Source: Misgurnus anguillicaudatus (lineage: Eukaryota; Chordata; Actinopteri; Cypriniformes; Cobitidae). From it: a DNA stretch of 64,000 nt. Shown here in pieces: positions 1 to 12,079 of the stretch. Each line of letters begins with the position of its first letter. Position 1 is the stretch's first letter. Under the pieces are notes generated by a model that saw nothing but the letters and a program-made list of their open reading frames with translations, was not told the DNA's origin and did no database searches. A program made the position numbers and the translations under genes. The DNA lies in the NCBI RefSeq assembly GCF_027580225.2, contig NC_073346.2, positions 2,313,001 through 2,377,000 of the forward strand, read 5' to 3'.

Positions 1-2528
1 CCATAATGCACCAAGAGGTGTACAGTGCATGTAAATGTTCTCTTTGAAGTATATTCCTATTCATATAAGCATTTCTTTGCACAGCAGGGGGCCTAGGAAA
101 TGAAATTGTCCAGCCATGACTTTCTGTTTCACAGGAGTATAATATAGTCAAATATATACAGTAGTGAAGGGTATACGTGGTATAAGCAAAAGATTGTTGA
201 GCATCACAAAATAAACAGTGGCTGTAAGAAACATTGAAAATTCCCATTTCCCTAAGTAATAGTTAACAGCAATAATTAAGATGTTTCAATCAACTGGATA
301 TGTTATTTATCTTATTTAGGATTTCAATAGAAGTTTTGCGATTTATTTACTAAAAAGGTGCAAAATAAATAACACAGGCGCAACAGCTGATTTCCATAAT
401 GACCAACGCAATCTACCAAGAGCAGCGCAAATTAGTTCAGGGTCACAAATAAGAGCTGATCCTCCGAGTCCTGCAGGTGATCTGCTAACGCCTGATGCAC
501 TTCAGTTCAGTACCACGGACATCGCAGCTAACAAAGTCAAAGTACACTAAAAAGAACCAGAGAACAAAAAAATTAAGTTTACAAGAAGTTTTAAAACACC
601 TGGTATTGTGTGACTTCTCCTCCTGTTACTCAAATAAAAAAATAACATGGCTTGGCAAACAATATTTTTTAAGTATTATGTTGTTGGCATTACAAATAAA
701 TTCTTACATGTGGAAAAAATCATCCAGCCTTGTACTGTCTCTGTGAAGTCGCTGGTGTTGTGCATGAACAGTTAGGTCTCGTACACACTACAGCTAAATT
801 CAGTTGTTACTTCACCTTTTATAGCTTAATCCTGTTCTGTACACATAATTTTCAGAAATGTACAGGTGCGGCTGAGGTTTATTAAAATTGCTGAACATAA
901 CGCTGTAATATTCAGTAAATAGTAACCAAGTGAGACAGCAGGACATTGCTATGGGTACCTCTTTGTGAGTTGTACAGACATTGAACAATCATTTAGGGGT
1001 TTCACTCACACATTTAAATGCCGTTGTCACTCTCGAAACTTTGATGTGTGTACGGGGCCTTGGACCTATCAAGAAACCTTCAAGGACCAAAGCTTAAGAA
1101 TTGCAGATATTTGTTGAGTCGTGGGCCTTTAAAAAACAACATCTACATCACCACAAGTTGATTAGGAGGGTTTGACAGACACTACTAGAATTTTAAACAG
1201 ATCTGGGTTTTATGGTCATATGAAAACACATGACATGAGTTTAGTGCACACATGGATAAAAAGGTATGTCCACCGCTAATTGCTATTATAATATACTGCT
1301 GAATCTTTAATGTTGTGTGTTTATTTTTATTAGTTTATGGATATCTTGTGCAGATATATGGCATCATAGAATCTAAACAAAATAAAAAAAAAATCAAATC
1401 ATGGTTCCGTAAGGACATTGATTGGAAACAAACATCACAATCAACATGAAAATGAGTCACAAAGCACAAATGTGGCTTCATTTTTTCCTCAAGACCTACA
1501 GTAAATGAAGATATAGAAGCCAATTACAGTATGGACACAGCTCTTCTCTCTTAGACTACTGTGACATCACATGCACTTTCTACAAACAAACAAAAAACCT
1601 TTGCAGTATTTGTCCTAATAGACATTTTACTGTTCACAATCATGAGTTTAACCCATTTCAAATGTTAGTCTGCAAAATACAGGAATAAACCAAAAGTAAA
1701 TATATGTGCAATTAGTTTGTAGTAGAGTAGGCTACAGTATGGATCATGTAATACCTCAGTGTTTTGGTCAAATGCTGCCCGTCTGAGTGGCCATTTGAGG
1801 CTGACATTTTTTACAATGCATACTCAGTAATGTGATACATTTAACTTAGTAAAGATGAATACAATATCTTACTCAATTGAGACAAGTTACAGACTCCAAA
1901 AAGATTCAGTTAATTTATTAAGATACTATAAATTACAATTACGTATCTTGGACGTAAAAACCTTACAAAGTTAATTTGTTCACACTATTTTATAAATAGA
2001 TTTAATATCAGCTTGTTCTTTAGTTTAACCTAGATGTTTTGAACATTAAATAAATGTCCCAGTACTTTTTATAAGTATTAACTCAAACATACAAACAAAT
2101 ACAAACACAATGCTCTAAAATATTTAAGAATCGATTGACAATTCCAGAAACATTGTTGCATCTGTTTTCTTAACAATATATAAACTACTAGTCAAAATGT
2201 CTTAAGAGCTTTTTGTTCCTGAGACTCCACTTTTAATTGAAATGCTAGAAACGCTAGAAACGAGTCTGAAATCTCAAGATAAAAACGTTACAAACATTTG
2301 GAATACTACATTTTAGTTTAAAGCTACAGGCCATGTTTAAAAAAACAAATTCCAAATAATCTAATAAAAATCTCAATCCATCCAGGAAATGTATAAATAC
2401 ATTTAAACACAATAATTGTACTAAGCAAACATATTGTATTAAATCCTACATGCCTAATAAATATATTAATGATTTAAGAAGGTTGAACTGGATTCTTATA
2501 AATTAAGATTTTATTCTTCTCTGTTCTA
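1..2528. other. AT-rich region downstream of TMEM158
   Basis: No coding exon, RNA gene or clear transposon terminus is seen here. The part next to 2529 should include the TMEM158 3' untranslated region, transcribed on the minus strand. Several AATAAA-type signals occur on that strand, the nearest within about 20 bases of the stop codon, so the true polyadenylation site cannot be chosen by eye. Short ORFs here look random. Confidence 0.5.
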
Positions 2529-3206
2529 TTACCTCGGCCTTCTCTGCTCCATTCCATTCGGAAGAAATCCAGCAATAATGGGAACCGGCCATATGAGGGC
2601 GGCGACGCTCCATATTATTATTACTAAAGTCATGAAACAAGCCACCAAAGTCGACTCGATGGGTTTGCGGTTCAGCCTCCAGCTCCTGTCCCCCTTCAGC
2701 TCATCCAGAGCGAAATCCAGACAGCAGAAATGGACGGAGTCGCCCATCTGATGCCCATCTGACCTGCCTCGCCTGAATCTCCTGTATCTGGACAAACCGC
2801 AGCCGACGCACAGTCTGAACTCCTGCTGGCCACCCGTGACGCCCAGATGTTCGATGTACACCGGGGAGATCGCCCGGTTATAGGCGGCGGAGAAGAACGC
2901 TTTGCCATGATTGTTAGTCGTGTAAATGAGCACGTCGCACTGGAAACCGAAGTTGCTGTCCCAGCGCGCCACGAGTTTGGTGGGAAGTCTCTCCACGCTC
3001 ACGTTGCACTGCGTGGACGCATCGGGCTCCTCCACGGATCTCTTCGAGTAGCCAACGTCCACCTCCAGGCTAGGTAGGAATGTGTTGGAGGAGTTGATGG
3101 GTGGAAGCAGCAGATCTTCGTCGCTCCAGCTGTGGGAGCAGCGCACGGCGGGAGCGGTTAGGGCCAGCAGGAGTGTGAGGGAGATGCTCAGCATGACAGA
3201 GCGCAC
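2529..3206 (-). CDS. tmem158: TMEM158, transmembrane protein 158 (Ras-induced senescence protein 1-like)
   Basis: A complete single-exon reading frame of 225 residues ending in TAA. Residues 1-23 form a hydrophobic signal peptide. The lumenal or extracellular part has N-glycosylation sequons at N38 and N68 and several cysteines (C67, C90, C133, C136, C161, C162). An Arg-rich patch lies near 139-149. A hydrophobic stretch at about 184-216 should span the membrane once or twice, followed by a basic tail. This order matches TMEM158/RIS1, a surface protein induced by Ras signalling and described as a neuropeptide-binding protein. From memory of the family, mammalian forms are nearer 300 residues; the fish form is shorter. 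The start is the first ATG after a TATA-like box and begins the signal peptide. The frame is GC-rich, unlike its surroundings. Human TMEM158 adjoins LARS2, which is also in this window, and this supports the call. Overlapping antisense frames are shadows. Confidence 0.88.
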   Translation of the reverse strand: MRSVMLSISLTLLLALTAPAVRCSHSWSDEDLLLPPINSSNTFLPSLEVDVGYSKRSVEEPDASTQCNVSVERLPTKLVARWDSNFGFQCDVLIYTTNNHGKAFFSAAYNRAISPVYIEHLGVTGGQQEFRLCVGCGLSRYRRFRRGRSDGHQMGDSVHFCCLDFALDELKGDRSWRLNRKPIESTLVACFMTLVIIIWSVAALIWPVPIIAGFLPNGMEQRRPR

Positions 3207-3263
3207 GGTTCCTCCAGTCTCGTGGTCATCTCACACCGTCTTTGTAATCTGCTACTTTCGGGA

Positions 3264-3270
3264 TTTATAT
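3264..3270 (-). promoter_or_regulatory. TATA-like box of TMEM158
   Basis: On the minus strand the sequence reads GATATAAATC about 58 bases before the TMEM158 ATG. This predicts a transcription start near 3235 and a very short 5' leader. The flanking 2.6-3.5 kb is locally richer in CpG than the rest of the window, as expected of a promoter. Inferred from motif and spacing only. Confidence 0.5.
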
Positions 3271-3299
3271 CGCGCAGTCCTTACTGAACATTTCGACGT

Positions 3300-4870
3300 A
3301 ATTTAGTCGATCGTTTAAACACTTCGTCTGTTCTTCTATCCTGTGCGATTTTCGGAACGCGAGCTTCCTCTAGACGGAGAAAGAACGAAGTGACCGAGCG
3401 CACGGTGGCGCGTCACAGCTTCTGTGCGTCCTCGGTGTGACTGTCTATCTGAGGCAGTTTCACAGAGTTCTGCTTTTCGACTCATTACATGATCTGTTCA
3501 GAAGAATGGGTATGAAGGACGATCACTGTAACCACAGCCACGGGTGCTCTTTGAAAGCATTATGTTGCCTTTTAAGAAGATAATTGAGCACAAATTGGGT
3601 TGGTTCCCTGAACATACTTTAATGATGTAATGTTAAGAGGCAATGACACGAATAGATACCCAAAACTTTGTTGAATCTTATCTTTTTTGATGCATTTTTA
3701 TAAAAGAAATCAAAACACTTTAGGGCAGAATTCAGAGCTGTTTGGCTTGTGATGAAAGAGTCCCATACAAAATCTATTTAGGCTTAAATAAAGGATGTTT
3801 ACTGTCTTTTAACTGTTGCTGAGAATTGCATACGTCTACTCAAAGAGTTTGCTGTGCATCTCATGTGAAGTGCATCTTCAGAGAGTGAGCAAGAGAGAGA
3901 CAGGGCGTGTTTATGCAAATTACTCAATACAAGAAGTAAACTTACTGTTCATATAGATCTTCTGTGAATCCAGTAAAAATGTTGTATTTAAGCGTTTGTG
4001 AATGAGACCTGTTAACTTTTATGACTAGCATGTTGATATTGGTTATACATATCTTTCATGACCCTTTAAGTACATTTGTTAAACCAAATAAATAAAGAAT
4101 TTGATCATGTGTTCAAAAGTAATCAGTTAGATTACCTGAATAGAGTAATGAGATCATGTTGCTGATTGTGTTGCAGTTTTTTACTTTTAATAAACATACA
4201 TTTCATGTAATAGAATGAAGTGTCCATCCAAAGCACAACAGTCTTGGCAGTATCTTCCACACACAGATTCATTCCTGTCAACCACCTGGCTACATTCTGT
4301 TATTTAACACCCACTTGTCTGGATCAAATCAATTCCCAGTGGATAAATATAATTCCAACCCTACAAATTTTGTTGTTGAATATTTTTCTACGGTAGCTTA
4401 TGAACTGTAATCGGAAAAAGTTTCTTAACATTATAAAAAATGCTGCATGAGAAAAAGCCTGATCTCAGGGAAGATATACCCAGCAATCAATTTAGGATAA
4501 AACAAGGCTAAATTTGGTCTGTCAGTGAAAGTCTAATAGACGTCTACAATAGCCCAAGAATAGACAATACATATACATTTATAAAAAATGAAAGCAAACA
4601 CCTTGAACACCTGTTGACTTTGCTTACATGTTGGAATATCAAACATCTTCAAGTTATTTTGGAAAAAATGGTATGTAAACAAATTCAAGATTATTTAGAG
4701 TAGAAGTGGGTTATTCATAGCTGGACTGTATTGGGTCTATAGTTAGCCGTAATTTCAACGTCTAGGTTTTTGCTTGCTCGGTAATAGAGCTTCACATCAT
4801 TTTAAGTCTGTGCCTTATTTAAAAATGTTTGTCTCACACCTGACGCCTGCCTGGAGCAAGACAAAACTCA
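3300..4870. other. Intergenic DNA, nothing assigned
   Basis: The first 200 bases are GC-rich and probably part of the TMEM158 promoter. The rest is AT-rich with no coding exon, RNA gene or clear transposon end that I can support. Confidence 0.4.
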
Positions 4871-4875
4871 ACTCA

Positions 4876-6020
4876 CAAAGTACTCACAAATGAATGTACA
4901 ATTTAAGTATTTAGTACTTACAAGCAAGTATGGGTTAATGCCAGGTATACTAATAGTGTACATATATAATAATTAATAACAAACACTACTGTACTTACAA
5001 ATTGTATGTATATGGTAAGTGCATAGTACATACAGGCCAGTGTATGCTAGTGACCAGCACATATAGTGTATGTAATAGTGTATGTATACTGTAATTAACG
5101 AGAAACACTACTTAACTTACAAATTGTAGCCTATATACTGTACATGGTAAGTGTGCGTTAATGGTAGGCACTTTTAGTGTACGTATATGATAACTAATAA
5201 CAAACATTAATGATGTGCCATTTTTTGTACTCAGTATCTTTGTCCTTTATTGTAACTTTTAAATCCAAGCATTGAATACTGTACGCATTAACTACTGGTA
5301 CATTCACTATTACGTCCACAGTAACTGCATGGAAACAGGACAGTAAAATATATACCACCTAATATATAGTACTGTATAGTTTTCATATGCCACTGTGAGT
5401 TATATTAACTAGTCAGATAAAATAAGACGCATTGTTGGGTTTAAAGCAAGGGTGGGGAACCCTGGTCCTGGAGGGTCACTGTCCTGCAGAGTTTAGTTCC
5501 AACCCTAATTAAACACACCTGAGAAATCTAATTCAAGTCTTCAGGATTACTTGGAAATGAAATTCAGGTGTGTTTGGTTAGGGTTGGAACTAAACTCTGC
5601 AGGACCGTGGCCCTCAAGGACCCAGGGTTCCCCACTCCTGGGTTAAAGTGTACAATAAAGGACAAAGACATTGAGTACTAAGTAATGTTTGTTATTTGTT
5701 ATAATATATGTACACTATAAGTACCTGTCATTAACCCACGCTTGCCTGTAAGTACTACTACTAAATAATATATTGTAAATTCATTTGTAAGTACAGTAGT
5801 GTTTCTTGTTAGTTACAGTATACCTACACTGTGAGTATGTATCTGGTATAACCCAGTAGTTACATAATAACTACCAAGTATGTACCCCTGGTAAGTACAG
5901 TAATGATACCATTTAATTACCATTGTAGATTCTCAAAAGTAAGTACCACACATTTGTCTGTAAGTACAACCTATTTACCATATATGTACAAGGTAAGTAC
6001 ACGTACTGTAAAATAAAGTG
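4876..6020. mobile_element. Long palindromic (fold-back) MITE with nested hAT insertion
   Basis: Two long diverged arms are inverted relative to each other. For example, GTACTCAGTATCTTTGTCC at about 5228 pairs with the reverse complement at about 5655-5680. The stretch with ACAAACACTACTGTACTTAC near 4980 pairs with the stretch near 5790-5815. The interior between the arms carries a separate hAT MITE (5447-5640). No ORF is present. The ends are approximate because the terminal bases are eroded. Confidence 0.6.
5447..5640. mobile_element. hAT-like MITE, 194 bp, with near-perfect 8-bp TSD
   Basis: The terminal inverted repeats are CAAGGGTGGGGAACCCTGG on the left and the complement of CAGGAGTGGGGAACCCTGG on the right. 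The flanks GTTTAAAG (5439-5446) and GGTTAAAG (5641-5648) are an 8-bp target duplication with one mismatch, as hAT transposases make. It is non-coding and its two halves are largely self-complementary. Confidence 0.8.
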
Positions 6021-6029
6021 CTACCATTG

Positions 6030-7480
6030 AACTGCTTTACAATTTGCTGAACAACATGTTCATATTAAGAACTGAAATAAAGCATGTTTGCATAGTTTTT
6101 AGATAGACACACTATATGTAATGGAATGTTTAAGGACTTTTCTGAAGATTATATGTAAGGGTTTATGTACAGCATGCTAGTTATATTTTCACAGAATAAA
6201 TCCTGACAGGGTGATCTGAACACTGACACAAAAAGCCAAGGATTTATTTGCAATAATGGATGTTCATTACTCCGCTTATTACACACTACTTGCCACATGA
6301 GTAAATGTGACCCTGCCTGTGAAACCCAGCTAAAGTCTTTTTTTTGTGATTTACATAAAAACATCCTACACAATGTAAAGAACATTCTGTGAAAATATAA
6401 CTTCATGATTAATATTGACTTATTTAGGCCATGTCAAAGATTAAAATAATGTAAAAATCAAATATTGTGAAGACAAACATGCATTTGTTTTAATCATTTG
6501 TAAATAAAATTTCATATAGAAAACAAACGTTACGCTTATTTATATTAAATTTATTAGTAAGTATTAAACGGCATGTGTCAGGATGACTTGCAGCACCCAA
6601 ATGAGGCTCTTTACCAGTTTCAGCTAGTTTGAAATGTCACGACGGGCCAGATAACCACAATAAATGTATATAAAACATGAATGCATGTTCTTTAATGTTG
6701 TTTAAATGACTTAATTAGTGTTCGAGCACTGCCTACTGTTTGATGTGGAATACACACATTACATTAGCCTTACATTTGCACCTGAATGAGAAACTCATGT
6801 ACGCCTCTACGTGTTGGTTTTTAAAGCAGGACTGATTATTTATACTCTCACCTTGCCATTTCATTTCCTTCATACACACACCATCGAAATTTCCAAATAC
6901 TGGCCCCTGAAATAAAATATGCTCCACACAGTGTAGCAGTGAACAGAGGATAAATGTAAATGACTTTTTTGTTCATTAATTATGCTATAAAAATGTAAAT
7001 TGCTTCAGTGCCAAAAATGCTAATGGGACTGAGATAAAAGCTTCTTGTGTCAAAGGATAATTTATGAAAGATTCAATGTATTTCCTGTATTTTTTTTAAA
7101 GCTTAAAAAAGACATTTAGTGGCTTCTCGTCTGGCTGTCTGATGAACACCCTCTTTATTACCACACCTACTATGGGCCTATACCTGACTGTAAATAAGCG
7201 ATATGGGATGTCAAATGCTTTTCTCTACCCTGATTAGGATCTGGAAGGGTCAATGATTCAAAGTCTTATGTTTTCTTTATGCCACGAATGGCAAATTGTG
7301 GAAAATGTCCCATTTATTTGTCAGCACAGAAAACAGATGACCTTTGTCACCATCAGGTTAAACACTTACTAAAGCACTTCACACAGAGACTACAGAAAGT
7401 ACACATAATGCATCCGAGATTTGTCTTACAACATTGTTTCTCTCGTGGTTCTGCCAGCTTATCCTGTTTTTAATCTAGTC
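6030..7480. other. Intergenic AT-rich DNA
   Basis: No gene, RNA or clear transposon terminus is recognised. Small frames in this stretch have no domain resemblance and look random. Confidence 0.4.
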
Positions 7481-8335
7481 TTGTGGCAGGATCATGACAT
7501 GCCCATGTTCTGTGTGGGATCACGTGGTCTGAGTATTGGTTTTACTAGACCATAGCTGTGTCCCAAATCAAGGGCTGCGACCTTATAAGCATGGGACCTT
7601 AAAGATGGCAGCCTCAGAAGTTCGCGAAGAGAACTGAAATGATTATTTTGTGGTTTTTGTCTAAATAAATTCCCTATTTTTGTACTACTGTGTCTGCACT
7701 TGGGTTCTGTCAAAACGTTTCGTGACAGAATGAACAGGCCCTTTGAACCCAGCAGACACATGAACCTTACCAAAGACTCTGACAGTTTTCGAGGATCCAG
7801 GTTGGCGATCCGCAGGACACCCTCCTCTAGAGGAGCCGCCATGTCTGTTCGTGCTCCTAATCGCCAGATGGCGGCCGCTACCAGAGCTTCTCATTCTATC
7901 CCGCTTTTCCCTATTATGTAGGATATTATGTAGCGATTCAAGACCCTCCTCTCCTACCCCAGAAAGTCTCACTCCACCTGTCTCCCTTCGTGGAAAACGG
8001 GAGAGGAGGGTTTTGTGGGATTCACCGTCCGAGGGGTCATCGCCGGAATTTGCTGCACCTACTACAGTCCTTTCCTGCCACGGCTTCTGCGCCTCGGCCG
8101 AGGAGGAAGAAGAAGAGGAGGGGGTTGTTGCCACAGCCGGCGCAGCCTCAGCCACAGCCAGTGTAGCTTCTGCCACAGCCGGCGCAGCCTCTGCCACAGC
8201 CTGCTGCAGCGCCCCCTGTCTCGGCTTCCCAGCCCGCTGCAGCATCCCCTGTCTTGTCTTCGCTGCCGGATGCAGCGTCCCCTGTCTCGTCTTCGCTGCC
8301 GGATGCAGCTTTTTCGTGAAAAGGCTCTGTTAAAA
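7480..8335 (+). mobile_element. Degenerate LTR-retrotransposon fragment (Gypsy-like), LTR end plus gag remnant
   Basis: A probable LTR starts near 7483 (TGTGGCAGGATC) and ends near 7720 (GTCTGCACTTGGGTTCTGTC). A leader follows, then a broken gag-type frame. In the frame through 8074 it encodes a basic RPRRKKKRRG stretch followed by PQPAQPQPQP and AAASPV/SSLPDAAS repeats, interrupted by a stop. No protease, RT or integrase is present. Low-complexity GC-rich coding sequence stands out from the AT-rich surroundings. The Gypsy assignment is from general resemblance to fish elements and is uncertain. Confidence 0.45.
8150..8310 (+). repeat. Short GC-rich tandem repeats in the gag remnant
   Basis: Alternating GCCACAGCCGGCGCAGCC units are followed by units of about 36 bases containing CCCCTGTCTCGTCTTCGCTG. 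They produce the Pro/Gln/Ala-rich peptide noted for the parent fragment. Replication slippage is the simplest origin. Confidence 0.6.
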
Positions 8336-8399
8336 AAAATAAACAGAAAAAACCTATATCAGGTACAGCACAGAAACCCTGGGGCTCCTTTGTGTATAC

Positions 8400-9165
8400 C
8401 ATCTCTTTTCCACCTCCTCGAGGCAGCCAAATGATGACGCTAATTAGTAATATTCATTAATGAGACACAGGAAGAGGAAAGAGGAGAGAGGACAGTGATG
8501 TGCTGTGTTCACAGAAGAGTGATGGAGCTGTCAGCATGATAAACCACAAGACCAGTGACAGGAAACATCAAAAACACTGATTAAAGATCACACAATTACA
8601 CAGAACAATCTCTGTAGAGCAAACACTATATAACCAGCAAATAGATGTGTTTTATAAATTAGTGGAAATGTTTCATTTTTCCTTCATTTTCATTCCTATT
8701 TTAATAATATACATCTAGGAATTTAACAGATTAATATTGTAACATTTTTCTGTGCGATTATTTTGAAACAATGTGCATTGTGAAAATGCTATATGTCATA
8801 TATGTGGGTGCAATAGAACACTATATAGGGCACAGGCAACATCCAAGTGTAGCAAAACCAATTAACAAAAACTAGTAAACAAAATGTCTACAAACTAAAT
8901 AAAACATGACAGAAAGTGTCATGTACAGAAATTATGAACAAACTGGTATAATAACAGACCATCCCCTTAACCAGCAGCTGCTATTTAAGATCATGGGAGA
9001 GAGGAGCAGGACACAAAGGTCATACAGAGCACCATACAGAGTATACCACGGGGCCCAGCAGAGCACAGGGGACTTAAAGGTTATGAAGGTCAACAACACA
9101 TTAGAGATGTTAACAGATATACATGGTTGCACATCACTTAAAACAAAAATAACTGCTTCAAAATA
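8400..9165. other. Intergenic DNA, nothing recognised
   Basis: The frame at 8906-9208 runs into the CACTA-like MITE at its end and has no recognisable domain, so I do not call it a gene. Confidence 0.35.
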
Positions 9166-9396
9166 CACTCTAAAAATGTCTGGGTTATTTTTTATCCATA
9201 ATGGGTAAATATTGGACAGAACACATGCTGGGTCAAAAATGATCAAATGTTGGGTTGTTGTTATGCAACCATGGGGTATAATGACCCAACAGTTGGGTTA
9301 AAATAACCCAGCATTTGGTCAATTTTTAACCCAGCACGTGTTCTGTCCAATATTTACCCATTATGGGTCAAAAATAACACAGCCATTTTTAGAGTG
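9166..9396. mobile_element. CACTA-like palindromic MITE, copy 1
   Basis: The termini CACTCTAAAAATG and CATTTTTAGAGTG are inverted, and almost the whole 231 bp folds back on itself around repeated GGGTTATTTT/TGACCCA blocks. CACT termini and short TA-containing flanks fit EnSpm/CACTA-type transposases. A second full copy lies at 42631-42886 and a partial one near 40048. Confidence 0.8.
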
Positions 9397-9884
9397 TATA
9401 TTACAAAGTGTCTCGTGTTTGTGCATTGTTCCGTAAAACCACACAAAGCATTGCTTTGTTTTGCCGTGATGCAACCAAAGCTGAAGTTTATGGTGTATGT
9501 TGCTGGTTTGTGGTGGACTTCAAACACACATGGAAAATATGTCTTAAATAAAGTAACATTATTTTACCAGACAGTTTTGTGAATTGGGGGACTAGTGGAA
9601 TCTGGGTTCACAGATTGTCTTCTTTTGAAGAGATGCCATAGAGGTTGGTTTGTATTAAAACACTGTTTAGGCTTATAAGTGTTCACAGTACAGTCAATAA
9701 GTCGGTATTTATATGCAAGATAAACTTTAAATAGTTAAATTACTACTTTAAAAATGCTACCAGTGTGAGACTTCTATATGTGCTTCATCTGGTTCATGTT
9801 CACATTCTCCTGTATGCACGTGAGGGTCCAACGGTTCAAACTGATAATAAGGCAGTGTACATGTACTGTCATCATTCTGATAAG

Positions 9885-10215
9885 AGATGCACCAATATAT
9901 CGTCCAATAATCAATAATGGTCGATAAAAGCTATTTTTCACACTATCGGACAATAGTTTAAAAACTGCCAAAAGTCATGGCCTGTATATCCTGTCAACTA
10001 AAAGAGAACAGGAAAATACATTAAATTTTAGCTCTGTGTATAGAAAATGTAAAGAAACATCACTAGTTTAAATATTAATGGTAATTATATGAATGAATAA
10101 CATTTAGAAATGTTAATTTTTTCAGAATTTGATTAATGCAAGTTAAAATAACCACCAAACTATCGGTATCAGGATTGATATCGGCAGATATCAGTCTAAA
10201 TAATAGGCTATCGTT
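9885..10215. mobile_element. Eroded hAT-like MITE
   Basis: GAGATGCACCAATATATCG near 9890 and ATCGGTATCAGGATTGATATCGG near 10160 resemble the GATGCACCGAT-type ends of common fish hAT derivatives. The right end is not clean and no target duplication is seen. Confidence 0.35.
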
Positions 10216-10410
10216 GCCTCTGTAATTCTGATCACATTGTGAATCAGAGGATTCTGGTGGGGACAAATCAGTTCTTCTTATCTCAGTATCGCTGTAGCTG
10301 CTGATCTTGGCATCTCAACACTGTTTACATTCGGTGTGCAAATTAGCAGTATTTATTCATTTAATAGAACTCCACTTTTATGCGATCACCATCTTTTTGT
10401 CCCACTCTAC

Positions 10411-10425
10411 CCCCCCCCCCCCCAC
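10411..10425. repeat. Poly-C run
   Basis: A homopolymer of about 15 C, followed by a further C6 tract. It is a likely slippage and sequencing-error hotspot, with no evident function. Confidence 0.8.
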
Positions 10426-10798
10426 CTTACCCCCCAGATAACAACACCCCTTTTCGCAAATGTTTAAAATCGGAGGTGTGAATAAGCACTGCTGAACCAG
10501 GGTTGTTTTATGACACTTTAATGACATGAGGTGGCTATATCAGGAAAAAAACTGGGATTGCATCCCAATTAAAATGCTGCATCTGAAGGTCAGTCATTTC
10601 ACCGCGGCAGTCCAAAGGCTTCTTTAAATGCAGCCCCCAAATGTGTCCCTTATTTTCAGTTAAATGAATTAATTACCAGACTATAACAACTTGATATTTT
10701 AAAAGGAACATTCAAAGCCTTAGTTAAATAAAAGTGTGTATTTTGCAGAAAAATGGATCATTGTCACTGTTTTAATATTATAAATAATATTTGTATTA

Positions 10799-11173
10799 AA
10801 GGTGCAGTGTGTCAATTTTAGCGGCATCTAGTGGTAAAGTCGCAAATTGCAATCAATGCTCAGTCCACCGTTCACCGAAACACATAGAGAAGCTACGGTA
10901 GCCGCCACAGGACAAACGTGTCATTGTCGGAGACAACTTAGTAAAAAAAGTTTGTCCATTAAGGACTGTTGTAGAAACATGGCGGCACAAAATGGCGACT
11001 TCCATGTGAGGGGACCCTCTGTGTATGTAGATAAAAACAACTCATTCTAAGGAAATAAAAACAAAACGGTTCATTATGAAAGGTCTTTAGACACCACTGA
11101 TAATATAGTTTTGTATATTATATTGCGTTTCTGTTAAGAGATCATTCTAAAAATTACACACTGCACCTTTAAG
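10799..11173. mobile_element. TTAA-bounded MITE with GGTGCAGTGTGT ends, copy 1
   Basis: It begins AAAGGTGCAGTGTGTCAATTTT and ends AAAATTACACACTGCACCTTT next to TTAA. The ends are inverted repeats and the TTAA target suggests a piggyBac- or Kolobok-type transposase. The interior contains AACATGGCGGCACAAAATGG. A second copy of similar length lies at 38713-39097 in the same orientation. Confidence 0.75.
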
Positions 11174-11428
11174 TAAATTAATTAACCTTTCTAGTCAGGG
11201 TTTAGATCAGGACACAGAACAAAGACTCTTGTTCAAGTGATGAATGATCTTCTTGTTACAGTTGATTTTGTAGCCTGTTGTGTCATTGAAGCTTAATGTA
11301 CAGTAGTGTTTAGTACTTTTTACTTAAAATGCTGCAGTAGTCATCTTTAAGATACTGTACTAAACTGCTCCAGATCATATCTGGTAAATTGTTCTCAATT
11401 TGTTGTTCAGAAAGCTAAGCTTTGCGAT

Positions 11429-11578
11429 GGAGTTCCTCAAGGGTCTGTTTTAGGCCCTTTATTATTGAGTATTTATCTTTTACCTTCTGGTCAGATTATT
11501 ATAAGTCACTGTTACACTGGATTGAGGTATCACTGTTACGCTGATGATAATCATTTACCACAGCATCCTACTAAGTAA
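11429..11578 (+). pseudogene. Non-LTR retrotransposon reverse-transcriptase fragment
   Basis: A 49-codon frame contains GVPQGSVLGPLLLSIYLLP and then YADD, the RT palm core with its catalytic aspartates, ending in a stop. This order is diagnostic of a LINE reverse transcriptase, most like CR1/L2-type fish elements. The upstream and downstream RT domains are absent or shifted, so it is dead. A LINE 3' tail occurs about 400 bases further on. Confidence 0.8.
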
Positions 11579-11949
11579 GTTCCAGCTTACTTGGGTAGAA
11601 CCTTAAGCATTTGTTGATTGTTGAATTTGCAGAAAGACTGTGATTAAAAAGCAATGCTTTTCCATCAATATAGGATCCGGACAGGAATGGCGCAATTATC
11701 TTATGTGAGTAAAACATTTTAGTAATATGTGACACTATTGCTTTGTTAAAGATTGCTTTCTTCTGTCTTGATTGTGTGTAACATCTGTGTCTAACCACGG
11801 TGTTAGACTGTTTTAATGTACTCCAAATGTTGAATAAATAATAAAGGTCCAACAATCAACAAACAAAGCTTTTTTATAATACGTTACATGTGCATAAGAG
11901 CAACCTCACAAGTGGTACAGTGATATTTGTGATATGAAATACCATGCTG

Positions 11950-12074
11950 TCACACACTAAAGCATCTTTGGTATTTTCCTGCATTTATTGTACTTCTGGT
12001 TAGACCTAAACTGTATTTCGCTGCCTTGTACTTGTTTAATAAAGACAATAAAGTTGAATCTAATCTAATCTATT
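11950..12074 (+). mobile_element. LINE 3' tail (L2/CR1-like) with AATCT repeats
   Basis: The sequence AATAAAGACAATAAAGTTGAATC is followed by three TAATC-type pentamers. A short 3' microsatellite instead of poly-A is typical of L2/CR1 elements. It is plausibly the 3' end of the same LINE as the RT fragment at 11429, with the intervening sequence rearranged. Confidence 0.65.
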
Positions 12075-12079
12075 ACTGT

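Noticed and set aside
2696..3306. Overlapping frames on both strands across the TMEM158 region
   Set aside because: They are shadows of the GC-rich TMEM158 coding sequence, with no domain or signal of their own.
7685..8434. Several 140-190-codon frames on both strands
   Set aside because: The sequence is a low-complexity gag-like remnant. The frames overlap each other and none is intact from a credible start to a known domain end.
8906..9246. Possible small gene at 8906-9208
   Set aside because: It has no recognised domain and its 3' part lies inside a MITE. The antisense frame is equally long, so it looks random.
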